Below are positions 19,501 to 30,710 of a stretch of 64,000 bases of DNA, one piece after another. Made by a program: the position numbers and the translations under genes. The notes under the pieces were generated by a model that worked only from the letters and a program-made list of their open reading frames with translations, did no database searches and was not told where the DNA came from. The DNA lies in NCBI GenBank assembly GCA_036768485.1, contig JAVLUZ010000157.1:17769403-17833402 (forward strand), in the 5' to 3' direction. The stretch is from Mermis nigrescens. Taxonomy: Eukaryota > Nematoda > Enoplea > Mermithida > Mermithidae. The stretch's first letter is position 1. The number at the start of each line of letters is the position of its first letter.

Positions 19501-22183
19501 TTGGAATGTCTATTGTTTAATGCTAGGAGTTTATTAAACAAGTTATCTGATTTAGGTACTCTGCTTTTATCTGAGACTTTTGATATCATTTTTGTTTCTG
19601 AAACTTGGTTACACGAATCAATCTTTGATGGGTTAATTTGCTCTCATATGGCGTATTTGATGCATAGATGTAATAGGCTGAAACAAAAAGGTGGTGGAGT
19701 AGCAGTTTTCTACAAAAAATCGTTAAAACTTAATATGATTCCTATGAAAGAATCTTTAAATTGTCCTGAAGTAATAATTTAATATCTCCATACATGTGAC
19801 AAACCGATTAAATTCATAATGTGTTATCGTTCTCCAAAGTACAATATAAATTTTGCTTTTTATCTCTGATTTTAACTTGCCAAATTTAAACTTAAATCAC
19901 ATTTCTATTTAAAGGAACCCAAATGAGAGCTTTGTTAACTTTGGCCTTTTATTGCTATCCACGGAACCCAATAGGGATAATAATGTTTTAGATCTAATTT
20001 TATGCACCTCATGTGATCTTTTATATCACGTAGCTATGATTGACCCTTTTTCCAATAGTGATCACTCCAGTATTAGCTTCATGCTACCTGTCAGCTTGAA
20101 AGTTGATCAACGTTGTCTTGAATATGATCTTAAAAAAGCGGATTATGATTCAATTGAGATTTTCTTATCCTATATAGAAGGGCACACCAGTTTTATGTAT
20201 TGTGTTGATATAAACGATTTTTATGCAGTCTTTTTGGAAATATTATTTTACACTATCCATAGTTATGTTCCATTGAAGCAAAGCGTGCACAAAAATACTT
20301 TGCCTAATTCTGTTTGTAAAATGCAAATAAACAAAAAAAGCTTTGGAAAAATACAAATGCAAACATTGTCCACTTATCTCAGCTAAATACAAGAAACTGA
20401 ATAAGGAAACAACAGCGGCTTCAAGAAATCATTTTGCATGTGAAGAACGTAAGCTACTTCACTAAAATAGCATGAAGAAATTTTATTCTTTTGTCAATAG
20501 CCGCCTTAAAGAAGAGAAAGACAGCCCCTATTTTAGTACATAACAGCGAAAGCATTGAAAGTGATGTTAAAAAAGCTGAAACTTTTAATACTTTTTTTGC
20601 TAGCAATTTGGTTGTTGATAATATAATATAATTCATTATTTTGCAAAGAGGTCTACTAATGAAATTTGCCATACATCCCGTAAATTTAACTTTGTTACAA
20701 TTTCTGAATCTCTAAGTATGCTTAAACCATCGCATTCACTCGGACCCAATGGATTATGCGCCTACTTTTTGAAGAAACTTGAGTTTTGCTAGTACCTTTA
20801 GAAACAATTTTCAATGTTTCATACAGATTAGGACGGACACCTGATTTATGGAATGAAGCGCTGATTGTTCTCATACACAAAAAAGGGGATACACATGTCT
20901 TCAGTTGAAAATTATTGTCCTGTCTCTTTATGTTGTGTTGCCTGCAAACTCATGGAATTTATTGTAAATAAGTCCATTGTTATCTACTTGGATAAATATA
21001 ATTTATTAACTGAGCGACAGTTTGGCTTTAAGAAAAATGAATCCTGTGCATTACAATTATTAAACTGTAAAACTAAGTGGTCAAAATATTTAGATAAAGG
21101 CTCTACTATTGATATTGCATATATTGATTTTTGTAAGGCTTTTGACACAGTTTCACACAGTAAACTACTTGTCAAGCTTGCTTCCTACTGCATTGATAAG
21201 CTATGTTATAAATGGATTCATAATTTTCTTAGTAATAGATCTCAACAGGTAAAAATTGGAATCTTCTCAATCACTTCCTGTTATTAGCAGGGTTCCACAG
21301 GGTAGTATTTTAGGTCCTATCCTCTTTTTAATTTTTGTTAATGATTCGGGTGATATCCAACAACGTAGTAATTTTGCTTTTTTGCTGATGATGTGAAAGT
21401 CTGGAATCTTTCCTCAAATTTTTTGACTCTTCAAGCAGACTTAAATTATATTCAGAAATGAGCCAATACTTGGCAACTACAAATTTCAGTTAATAAATGT
21501 GCAGTCTTACATTTAGGTAAATCAAATCCTAAGCATTCTTATTACTTAAGTGATTTCATCCTGCCCCTCAATACGACCTGAATTAAAGATTTAGGTGTCT
21601 TTCTGAACTCTGACTTCTAGATCACACTATGAAAATATTGTAAAAAGGATTGCAGTTAGGCCATTTAATCTTACACAGTTATATTTCTAAAGATTAATCT
21701 TTACTTCGTAAAGCCTTCATTACTTATGTGAGACCTGTACTTGAATACGGATTGGTTGTTTAGAGCCCTTTTCTACATTGTGACATAGATTCTGTTGAGG
21801 GTGGCCAACCTAGGTTTACAAAACGACTTTTTGATGATAAAAGTCTTTCATATGATCAGAGATTCGTTCAACTTGGATTAAAAAGACATGAATTAAGGCG
21901 TTTATATAATGACCACACTGTAGCTTTTTCTATTATTAGATTTAATATTCTGCCTTTTGAGGATTTCTTTACATTTAATACTAACTCAAATCGAGCAATG
22001 AATTCTTGTAAGCTTTTTGTTAATCTGGCAAACAAAAACTGCAGAAAATTTGAATTTTGTAATCGAGTAATCTCTGTTTGGAATTCTCTACCTGAGGAAG
22101 TTATAAGTGCTCCAGATAGACATGTTTTTCTTAATAGATTGAAAAGGGTTGATCTTAATCATTTAATTCAGGGGCGTAAATAA
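19501..22183 (+). pseudogene. LINE ORF2: endonuclease and reverse transcriptase, broken
   Basis: The apurinic-type endonuclease is seen as LLFNARSLLNKLSDL, then FDIIFVSETWL (catalytic E), GGGVAVFYK, and SNSDHSSISF (the SDH active-site motif) near 20065. The reverse transcriptase shows ENYCPVSLCCVACKLME, LTERQFGFKKNESC, DFCKAFDTVSH (first catalytic Asp), a VPQGSILGPILFLIFVND block at about 21293-21345, and a frameshifted FADD-like FAF-AD at about 21375. The tail FCNRVISVWNSLPEEVISAP is the conserved C-terminal motif of CR1/Jockey elements. At least five frameshifts or stops are present. Confidence 0.88.
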
Positions 22184-22619
22184 GCGCAGTTTATGTACTG
22201 CCTTTACATTATCCCGCTTTCCTCGACTGTTTACTTATTTTATTGACTTATCTTTCTGTGTATGTTTATATTTCATATTTTTTCCTCATTACTTATCAAT
22301 GTATTAATGTTACTTGGTTTGTTGTTGGATCAGCAAATAAAATTTGTAATTTGTGATTTAGATTACCTATTTATTGTCTGAATTCAGAAAGAAGATTCAG
22401 ACAATTTTCTAAAAAATTTAGCATTACAATTAAAGATTTAGGTGCTTATTCTGCAAAATTTTTCGGGGCTGTCCCCGAAAATTTTGTGGGTGCTTGAGTT
22501 TGTTTTTGTTGTGGGTGCTTGAGCATGCCACCATGACCCCAGCCGCAGTAGAGGGTATCATGTGCATTCTCCTTATCTAAGGTCCTACTACCCGCCCGGG
22601 TTGTAAAAGTTGCAGCTGA

Positions 22620-23690
22620 ATTTCAGAAGAGTTGAAAATTACAAAATTTCTAGAAAATTATTGTTATGGTGTTTTAAGTAGAAATATTTAATGCAAAAGT
22701 TGGAAAAAGGAATGGAAAGCCGGAGTAAGTTAAGAATATGGTACTTTCAGAATGCTATATAATAAACTTCAGAAGAGCGGATTTTTTGGCTCAGTACTTA
22801 GAACATGTTGGAAGAAGGCGCGGAAAAAAATTTCATCCATCTATGATCAATATTACAAAAGCTATGTGTTTCGTTAATTAGCCTATTCTCGACCTAAGTA
22901 TTTGAAGATTCAAACAGGGGAATGCAGAATCATATGTAGATACACAATTTACGTCCACCTAAGCATCTATACATCGACCTAAGCATCTATACATCGACCT
23001 AAGCATCTATACATCGATCTAAGCATCTATACATCGATCTAAGCATCTATACATCGAACTAAGCATCTATACATCGATCTAAGCATATATACATCGACCT
23101 AAGCATCTATAAATCGACCTGAGCGGGAGCGATCTCGACCTAAGCAGCTTTAAACACCTTTACAGATATACTAAGCCTAAGTCTAAGTATAATAGAAGCA
23201 AAAACTTAGATTTTCGTGAAACCGAAAAAACATGCAAGAAATATGAAAATTTTTTAAAGTTTTTTTGAAAATTCAAAACAGCTTTCCGCGTCTGTTTTCT
23301 TTTTTCTCCTTCATTGCAATGCTTCCTTCCGTAATTTCAGCGCAGATTATTTATTTCTGACAAATGTGTACATAAGTCTTTAGATCGAGCCGTTTAACCG
23401 TCTCAACACTCAAATCGAGAGTTGCCTGCAACTTTGCAAGTATGGCTCGGATTTTCACCAAATTTTTTTTCCGCGCTTCAATTTATCATGTTCTACTAGT
23501 TTGGCGAAAAAATTTTGGCGTTCCGTATTCGTTTTGCTCCTTTTGTGAAAGTACCATATTCTTAACTTTAGCATGGAAAGCCATACAAAAAACTAACATT
23601 TTCATGTTTTATCAGCTCCTTTTTTCAACTTTTGCATTAAAGATCTCTGCTTCTCCAATCGTTGTTCGCTGATTCGCAAACTCATTTGTG
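22620..23690. repeat. Inverted-repeat element with a minisatellite in its loop
   Basis: Sequence at about 22660-22770 (TTTAATGCAAAAGTTG ... GTTAAGAATATGGTACTTTC) reappears inverted at about 23540-23650 (GAAAGTACCATATTCTTAAC ... CAACTTTTGCATTAAAGAT). A further diverged copy of the right arm follows at 23930-24020. The loop holds the 20-bp array at 22953-23118. The ends and target duplication are not resolved. Open frames at 23442 and 23928 fall in these repeats and are not genes. Confidence 0.6.
22953..23118 (+). repeat. 20-bp minisatellite, about eight units
   Basis: The unit CGACCTAAGCATCTATACAT is repeated head to tail with few changes (ACCT/ATCT/AACT variants), ending with AAATCGACCTGAGC. 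The units are contiguous, without spacers, so it is a simple tandem array and not a CRISPR. Confidence 0.95.
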
Positions 23691-23723
23691 TCGAAATCCA
23701 GCCTACCTTTGTTATAATCAGAC

Positions 23724-23741
23724 GCTTAGGCTTAGGCTTAG
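23724..23741 (+). repeat. Short TTAGGC-type run
   Basis: CTTAGGCTTAGGCTTAG contains two full TTAGGC units. Similar CTAAGCCTAA runs occur at 5003-5020 and 23169-23185, in all cases next to the AGCGAAGCGAGCGG family of repeats. They belong to that dispersed repeat; a telomeric origin is only a possibility. Confidence 0.5.
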
Positions 23742-23869
23742 TTTCGTGCATTCACATTGGTGCCAGCGCATGAGCTGAGCCTGAGTTGAATGATGCTAGC
23801 TTCGCTCGCTCCGCAATTTTAGCCCTATCTCCACTTAGGCTTAGTTCATGTCTTAGTTCTGTCTCGAAT

Positions 23870-25560
23870 TGCGTTTTTTTATGTCTAGCACCAATCTGAA
23901 TCTCCAAACAGCTGGAATTGCATTTTTATGGTGTTTCAACGAGTTATTTCATGTGAAAGTAGAAAAAACGGACTGGTAAATCATGAAAAAATATTTTTTT
24001 CCGTCCCTTTTTATAACATTTGCATTAAAGATTTCTGCTTAAAACACCGAAAAAACACGGTTTTTACAAATTTTGGAAGTTTCAACTATTCTGAAATCCG
24101 TCCGAATTTGCAAACTGTGCTGAATATATGTGCCTATAGTTTGCAGCAGGATGATGCGGAAAGTCCAAAAATGACACAATGTCACAGCTACGACGCATTT
24201 TTATGCGTTTTTATTGACTTTTAAAATAGAACGTTTTCCAGACCTCCCTGGGAAAAATCCTCGCTACGCTATACCAGTCATATTCCAGTTTGCGCAACGA
24301 CAGAACTGGACAAGCACTTAGCCCATATCTGCCCGCCTAATTCTCTAATATTGTTTCAGGAGGGATCCGTCGTTATTTCCTAAAACCAGCTCAATTGTTC
24401 TAGAATAGATTAACTAATTGTCTTACAGTAGATTTTAATAGAAAGAAATAAAGCATCACCGTATATCTTGTTATTAAGTCTTGCATTCACGCACGCAGCA
24501 CGTGAATCAAGATGATAAAACAAGTCAGATGCATACATTCTTTGAAAGTCCGATATTCAACGGAATCTTAAAATTTTCATAATTCTTAAAGATTGTGAAA
24601 GTTTAAACTATGTTTGTGGCCCGTTTATTATAATCCCGAGCTCATTTAAGAAAATTACTGTTCATAGTGCATCTCAGTCGGACTGTAAAGTAGCTCTATT
24701 ATAAGGTAGTGCTGTTGTTGTTGTTGGGTGGTAGGTAACCCCCTTGGTAGATAAATGGGAGCTCTTGCGCCTTTATTTATAATTTCTAAACTTACAAATT
24801 CTAAGCGCTTAGTTGCCTCTAAAGTACATCAAGAACAAGTATAAACTAAGTGCACTTGCTTAACAGATACTATTTTTGCTAGCTTCTCTTTTTAAGGCTT
24901 AAGTACTTCTGTGTCAAGCACTTAATCTTAAAGCACAGCCGCCTAGATATCTCGCTAGACCGGTATTCAAATTTTCTCGCAGAAAAGAATCACGTAAATT
25001 GTAAATCGCAAAGCTGAATTCAGCTACTTAACGATAAATTTACTTATAGGCAAGATTGCTAGGTACATACCTACCTAGAAACATGATTTTAATTAAATTC
25101 TAATTAAATCGTATGTGTAGGAGCACTGAAAACTTCTATCCTAACAACAGGAGTTCAACCGGTCAGTTGTTCCTTTTTCCTGCTTAACTTCTTTTTGCAA
25201 CATCGTAGAAAGTAGGTACTCTAAGTTTTCGTTCGTAAAATAATTTCGACTTACTTAAGGTTCGCAAGAATCCAATGGATTTTTCAAGTACTGTTGGCGA
25301 CAAAATACAATAGACACAATAAATGATGAACTAGAAAACAACGTCGATAAACACAATCGCTCCGCCCGTTCGCCACGACGATCTCATTAATTATGCGAAA
25401 AAATTACAGTAACAAGATGGAAGAAGCTTGCCGATGAATTTTTGATATAAAAAAGTTATATTTTGGTATTTTTGTTAAATTATATTATTGTCGAATAGAA
25501 ATTGATAATAAGTTGGAAATAATAATAGTCTGTCCACCACATGTATGCGTGTTGTATGTA
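23870..25560. other. AT-rich sequence without recognised features
   Basis: Apart from the diverged repeat arm at 23930-24020 and a GTTGTTGTTGTTG run at 24712-24725, I see no gene, RNA or mobile element. Confidence 0.4.
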
Positions 25561-25903
25561 CTGTTACAGTAAGTAATTTATTGTAAAGCACCTGCAATAT
25601 ATGCGGCGCCAGATTGGCCGCAGGGGTCGCATGCCTTGCAATAAGCGATCTGTTCGCTTAGCCAAGGCGCCCAAAACTGCTGTGATAACAGTAGGGTGCT
25701 TAAGTGACATGCGCGGTCTCGACTTTCGAGCCTGCAACAGGAGTGTAAGGGATCACCCTCTTACAGGAACAAAAAATTACAAGAATTTATTAAGCGCTTT
25801 AAGCGCTGGCCAGGCGAATAAAATCAGCCAGAGGCGGTGGCACTTTAAACATTGTGAAAGTGTAGTATAACATTCTGTTCTACTGTTAGCGAAATCTTAG
25901 GAC

Positions 25904-26600
25904 ATGGGAAAGATTTCTCCCAGAGCCAAGGCGTTTATTTTGAAATGGCATAGTTCGGGATTAGGCGCGAAGAAAATTTTCAAAGATTTAAGTCAACCGA
26001 ATTGGAAGTACAGTGGCATTCAAAAATTGACGAAAAAATTAAAAAATCAGGGACTATCGATCGTAAACAGGGCAGTGGTAGACCTCGATCTTCAAGGAAT
26101 GACAAAAATTGCAATCTGATATTAAAATTAGTCGTTAGTCCGCCAAATAGACCTAACTCCCATTTGTCTATTCGTCAAATCAAAAAAATACTCGAATTAA
26201 TCAATCAACAATTTATCGTGAATCAAAGAAAATGGCTTGAAGGCGTTCAAAAAGGTGCCTGCCCAAAAACTGCCGTCCGGTGTTAGATTTAAGTGTTACG
26301 ACAGGTCAAAAAAGCTTTTGAAGAAGCTCACTTGCGCGAAAATTAATCGTGTGATATTCAGTGACGAGAAGGATTTTTTAGTCGATTCGGTCCCAGTAAA
26401 CACTCAAAATGCTCGAATTTATTCAACAAAAATTACGAAAGAGACATTGATCCTCAACGTTTAATTTTAGAGCGTAGCAAGTTCTCGAAAAAATTAATTG
26501 TTTGGGCCGGAGTTATAAGCATACGTGGAAAAACTGGAATATTTTCATGGAGCCAAATACTAAAGTTGATTAGGAATTTACGTCTCCCTACTTCATAAAG
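25904..26600 (+). pseudogene. Tc1/mariner-superfamily transposase remnant
   Basis: A frame from ATG 25904 encodes MGKISPRAKAFILKWHSSG and a helix-turn-helix region, continues in another frame with QGSGRPRSSRND (the GRPR-like hinge), and reaches VIFSDEKDFLVD at about 26350, which carries the first catalytic Asp. VWAGVISIRGKTGIFS follows at about 26500. The second and third catalytic residues are not seen before the sequence runs into the opposing mariner at about 26600. Several frameshifts make it dead. It differs from the mariner at 26600-27548 and at 1251. Its terminal inverted repeats were not found. Confidence 0.75.
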
Positions 26601-27548
26601 CCAAATAGGATTTCACCCGACTTTACCCAGATCCTTTCCCAATTTTGCACGTCTATTTTGCCTCATTGAGTTACACACTTGTGTCAGCAATGTAAACTAG
26701 TATTGGCCGTTTATTTAAAACTTTGTTTGCAAGAATTCGATCCACAGAGGCCCATTGAAATCTCCAAAAAAGCGACAGCATGAAGTTTTCAGCTGATTCG
26801 CCGACCCTTGCTCGGATTGAAGGACGGATACCCTGTTCCAGCCAGTGCATTGACTGTCGTTTTCTTTCTGGACCGTAGCAATAGACCTAACTTCCATCAC
26901 CTACGACTAATCGTTGGATAAAATTAGGCGGATCGGTAGCAAACCCTTGGTGAAGGGTCAAGGTTCACATCGCATGAACGTGCTTTTGTTCGATTGAAAA
27001 CAAATGGAAAAAATAATTAGGCAGAGACCTTCGACAAGCCCAAATTTTTAGTTAGAATCGAATGTGCTGGGTGATAACTGATATTCAAGGAGATGGCTAT
27101 CAGGCGCACTTTGATTCGACGGTCAGCTATCACTAGGTCGTGAACAGCCACATTATATCGGGAAAGGTCACAGTGGGCTCAGGGCCAAGGAAATTTCCAT
27201 CTTCAAATGGCTCCACACCAGCTTGAAATAAAACGATCCATCTTTTGATGATATTGAAGCCTGAGACATTATTTCCATAAACTTCACGCAATTCAATATG
27301 AATATCGGAGCCCTTCTTCCCATTAAGCAGCAGATGATTAATAACTGCTCGTTGCTCAAAATTTAAATTTTTTGACATTCTAATGAGTAAGCTTTGTTCA
27401 AAAATCAATAATTCCTAAAATATAGAAGCGATTTACTTTAAGTTTTGCATATCATCACTAAAAAGGACGGTTAACAATAATAAACAACAATAAACATGCA
27501 AATGCCGTTTGGGTTTGAAAAGCTATACTTTCAAAGATCACCCCTCGT
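26600..27548 (-). pseudogene. Mariner element 5' half with broken transposase
   Basis: The element's inverted repeat reads CGAGGGGTGATCTTTGAAAG on the minus strand from 27548, the same terminus family as the mariner at 1251. The transposase opens with MSKNLNFEQRAVINHLLLNG, the helix-turn-helix start of mariner proteins, then ELREVYGNN...IIKRW and a KVRLIAISLNIS second helix region near 27100. A block with RKRQSMHWLEQG and LFWRFQW at about 26860-26760 corresponds to the segment after the first catalytic Asp. The last third is missing, lost at the junction with the element at 25904-26600. Stops and frameshifts are present. Confidence 0.8.
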
Positions 27549-29148
27549 ATGTCTGCCAACAACTCCGATTATGAGGTTTGAGAATTTTTTCTGACAGAAA
27601 TGTACCACGGATCAAGGGCTATCTTTTGCTTATCAGCAAACTTTTCTACAATCAATACGCAGTAAGTACCAAGGGTTTAAACTTTACACTCTATTGGATG
27701 AGTGAAAAAATAGATTTTAACTTTTTCGGTGATGAGTTAATATGAATTAAGTAAAATCGAAATAAAGTAACTTCAAAGGGCTACACGTCGAAGCAAGCCG
27801 CGTTCAAAACAACGTAATATTGAGTTGTTTATGGGGTTATAAAGTTCGAAATCTAAGGTGTAAAATGGGAGAAAAACGAGTTTTTTCGTATTTTGATTGG
27901 TAAATCATATCAAATATTTTGCGGAACATAAGCTTGGCACATACAAACGTACTACAATCAAAGGGCACTCAATTGGGCGTTAGGTTCAGATTTTTAGAGT
28001 TTACAATGTGGTGAACAGTGGAAAATACGTGTATGTCCATTTTTTGTTCGCCACTTTCTCTGTTAAGAAGTCGGGCGAGGTCGAATAGGATAAAAATATG
28101 GTACTTTCTTAGGGGTACGCGAAACAAAGAATTGAGTTTGTTTACATCAATATTTAGCTTTTTCGGGAGGTGTAAAGTCAAAAAATGGGTAAGCTAAACG
28201 TGTTTCTGTCTTTTTTCTGCCAAGTTCTGGGTTATGAGTCTGGACATAATCTCAAGTCTAAAAATTAACCAGAAAGCAAATGTGATACGCCAGTCTGTTT
28301 ACACTCAACAGTGGTGTAAAGTGATTTACATCTGATATTTATTTGTCCTTGGGCCATTGTGGAGACTTAATTTTTTCATAAATGTTGATCGTAATATCAG
28401 AGTAATATCTGAATTACGAATCCGACTGAAATTTTCTTTACACTCTGTGGTTAAGTAAAGTTTACACTGCATATTAACTTTAGTTCTAGAGCCTTGCAGA
28501 AGTTTCATTTTTTCTTAAGTCTAAAAATATACCAGGAATCAAATGTGAGACACTCAGCTGAGCGCGTTTGCTTACACTCAACAGTGGTGTAAAGTACTTA
28601 CAACTGATGTTGGTAATTTGTTCGCGAGTTATGGTGGAGACTCAATTTTTTTCATAAATCCTAATCGTAATATCAGAGTAATATTAGAATTACGAATCCG
28701 ACTAAAATCTCCTTTACACCCTGTAATTGTGTAAAGTTTACACTGCATATTAATTTTAGTTCTAGAGCCTTGCGGAAGCTTAATTATTTTCAAAATGTTC
28801 TACGTAAAATCAGAATTGGGAATCTGACTGTTAATTTTCTCTACACCTAGTAGTTATGTAAAGTTTGCACTATTCATTTGTTGTTAATATGTATGTAGTT
28901 TATACTACAAATTTATTTTACTTCCAAATCTGAGTGTTAGCGTTTGTTACACTTGATATTTGCGTGAAATTTATGCTGAAAAACTTTGATCAGTTTGAAT
29001 AATGTAACGCAGTTCTTTGAAAAGGATAATGCTGATGTTAAGTACAATATTGTTTTCCGCGTTCTTGGACTGCTGTCATTATTGTGGCATGTTACTGTTT
29101 GTGTTTACTGACTGATGTACTCAAATCATGCTAATTAAAAGTAGGTAC

Positions 29149-30710
29149 TAGCAAAGGAAAACCCTCCGATGGAACAAAAAAGATGAATATACTTGGAATT
29201 GTGGATTGTTAAGGATGTAGAAGGCGGGGACTAGGAAAAAGCTACCTAAAGTCGCAAAATCTGCAAAAAATCACACTTTCTCTAAGCAACGCAAAAAAAT
29301 CGAAGTATATGCTGCGACCTCTAAAAAAGTGTCTTTTTGAAGTAATTTTCAAAGTTTCAGATAAGAGTGTATAAACGAAATCTATAATGTTTACTTTTTT
29401 TAAATTGCTGGCAAGTAGCAACGCTGACTAGCTTCGTATCCTGATTGATAGAGAACTAAGTGGTATAGTATTTAAAGTTGTTTTATTTTCTTATGAGCAT
29501 TATAGCAAGCACAACAGGGGCCGATTGATTAGTGCACACAATCGTTACGGGCATGCTAGTGTACCTACATTTAAGCCGTATTTATACTTCACGCAGGATC
29601 GCGCGTCGCAGGATTAAATGGCGTGAATTTTTCTAAAAATAGCACATCCTGCGAAAATCGTGCGAATTGACGCATCGCGCTGTCCGTTTATACTTCCTGC
29701 GAAATATCGTGCGATAATCGACAAAATTCGTCGTATCGCGTCTTCGATTTATACTTGCTGCGATTTCTCGCAAACCCGACTATCCTGCGATAAATCGTGC
29801 GATTTTTTCTGCGAATCTTGCGAATCATCGCACGATTTTTTCGCGCATATTTTTGCTCATTTTCGTCCTCGCCTGACCTCATTACAAATTCAAAGCATTG
29901 TTGCGTGACATAAATGATTTAAGTAGGCACGTCGACCCGCGTCGATCGGCGTTGTACATGTCAAATTTGACAGTTCAATAGAAATGTGCGCAAAAAAAGG
30001 ACGCGAATTCGCTTCCGAGCCCAATTTTGCGAATTCGCGTCGGACGTCAACTTGTTACTAAAATTAGTAATTTTTGACATTTTTCGTGGAGATGAACGCG
30101 ATGAAGTATAAACTGAAATGTGATTCATCGCACGACGAAATTTCTTGCCTGCGCGAATTATTAAGCGATGCGAACTTCGCAGGAAGTATAAATCGAAAAA
30201 TCGTATCGCGGATAATCCTGCGATTCGCGCGAACAATTATTCGCGCGATAGTATAAATCGAATTCGCATGCTTTGCCCGATCCTGCGACTGCGATATTTC
30301 GCAAGTTCGGCGCGATGCGTGAAGTATAAACCAGGCTTTAGTCTGCTTCAAGTTAACTTACGCGTTTCCTACTGTTTTGAACCAACAATTTCTTCAATTG
30401 TCTTGGATGCATCAATGTTTGCTATTTCATTTAATTGGCTTAGAAAGACTGTTACTTTACTCAATATCATTTCCCATAGCTACTGCATAGCTAACGTGCT
30501 GCTTTTTCAATCATTTTTATGGTTAACTATTTATTTTAATCTGTTGGCCGCAGGATATACTTCGATTGCTTTGCGTTGCTTAGAGAAGGTGTGAATTTTA
30601 TCAGATTTTGCGACTTTAGGTAGCTTTTTCCTAGTCCCCTCCTTTTACATCCTTCCACAATTCCAAGTATATACATCTTTTTTGTTCCATCGGAGCATTT
30701 TTCTTTACGA
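29149..30710 (-). mobile_element. Long-inverted-repeat element, family H, copy 1 (interrupted)
   Basis: The ends carry GCTCCGATGGAACAAAAAAG-type inverted repeats of about 200 bp, running through GGAGGGGACTAGGAAAAA and CTCTAAGCAACGCAAAAA. Without the insertion at 29574-30337 it matches the 759-bp copy at 32143-32901 in inverse orientation. A third copy lies at 60387-61033. Confidence 0.8.
29574..30337. mobile_element. PIF/Harbinger-type MITE inserted in family H copy 1
   Basis: The ends AGCCGTATTTATACTTCACGC and its inverse AGCGTG-like GCGTGAAGTATAAACCAGGCT are inverted repeats, flanked by TTA on both sides (29571-29573 and 30338-30340). The sister copy of the host element at 32143-32901 shows the uninterrupted site (ACATTAAGTCTG in inverse form). 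The interior has many further copies of TTTATACTT(C/G)CTGCGA and TCGCGCGAT-like motifs in both orientations. A 3-bp TWA target is characteristic of PIF/Harbinger elements. Confidence 0.85.

Larger units (their letters stand above)
18580..22357 (+). mobile_element. Decayed CR1/Jockey-type LINE (non-LTR retrotransposon)
   Basis: The order is ORF1-like protein (18788-19446), endonuclease pieces (19501-20386), reverse transcriptase (20865-21600) and the C-terminal tail (21998-22183), followed by a short 3' end ATAAAATTTGTAATTTGTGA at about 22337-22356. The size fits a near full-length element. Many stops and frameshifts make it inactive. The 5' boundary is not defined; I placed it near the first sequence unlike the neighbouring MITE. 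Confidence 0.85.
27545..30710 (-). repeat. Left half of a large imperfect inverted duplication
   Basis: This stretch is the inverse of 32143-35520, apart from the 764-bp insertion at 29574-30337. Matching landmarks include TAGCCCTTGATCCG (inverse at 27610 and direct at 35447), ATTTCGAACTTTA with AACTCAATATTGCG-type sequence (27820-27870 and 35190-35235), TAGTATA(A/G)ACTACA (28905 and 33630), and ATTGTGTGCACTAATCAAT (29530 and 32548). By eye identity is roughly 70-80 percent. Within it, units of about 270 bp start CTCAACAGTGGTGTAAAGT (28306 and 28578). Non-coding. Confidence 0.85.

Noticed and set aside
22953..23118. Regular 20-bp repeats resembling a CRISPR array
   Set aside because: Units are contiguous with no unique spacers, and the genome is eukaryotic.
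25601..25870. Basic 89-residue frame as a gene
   Set aside because: No recognisable domain, no splice or promoter context; the Arg/Lys richness may be chance in a GC-richer patch.
30145..30594. 149-residue plus-strand frame
   Set aside because: It crosses the boundary between the Harbinger-type MITE and the family H element, so it cannot be one gene.
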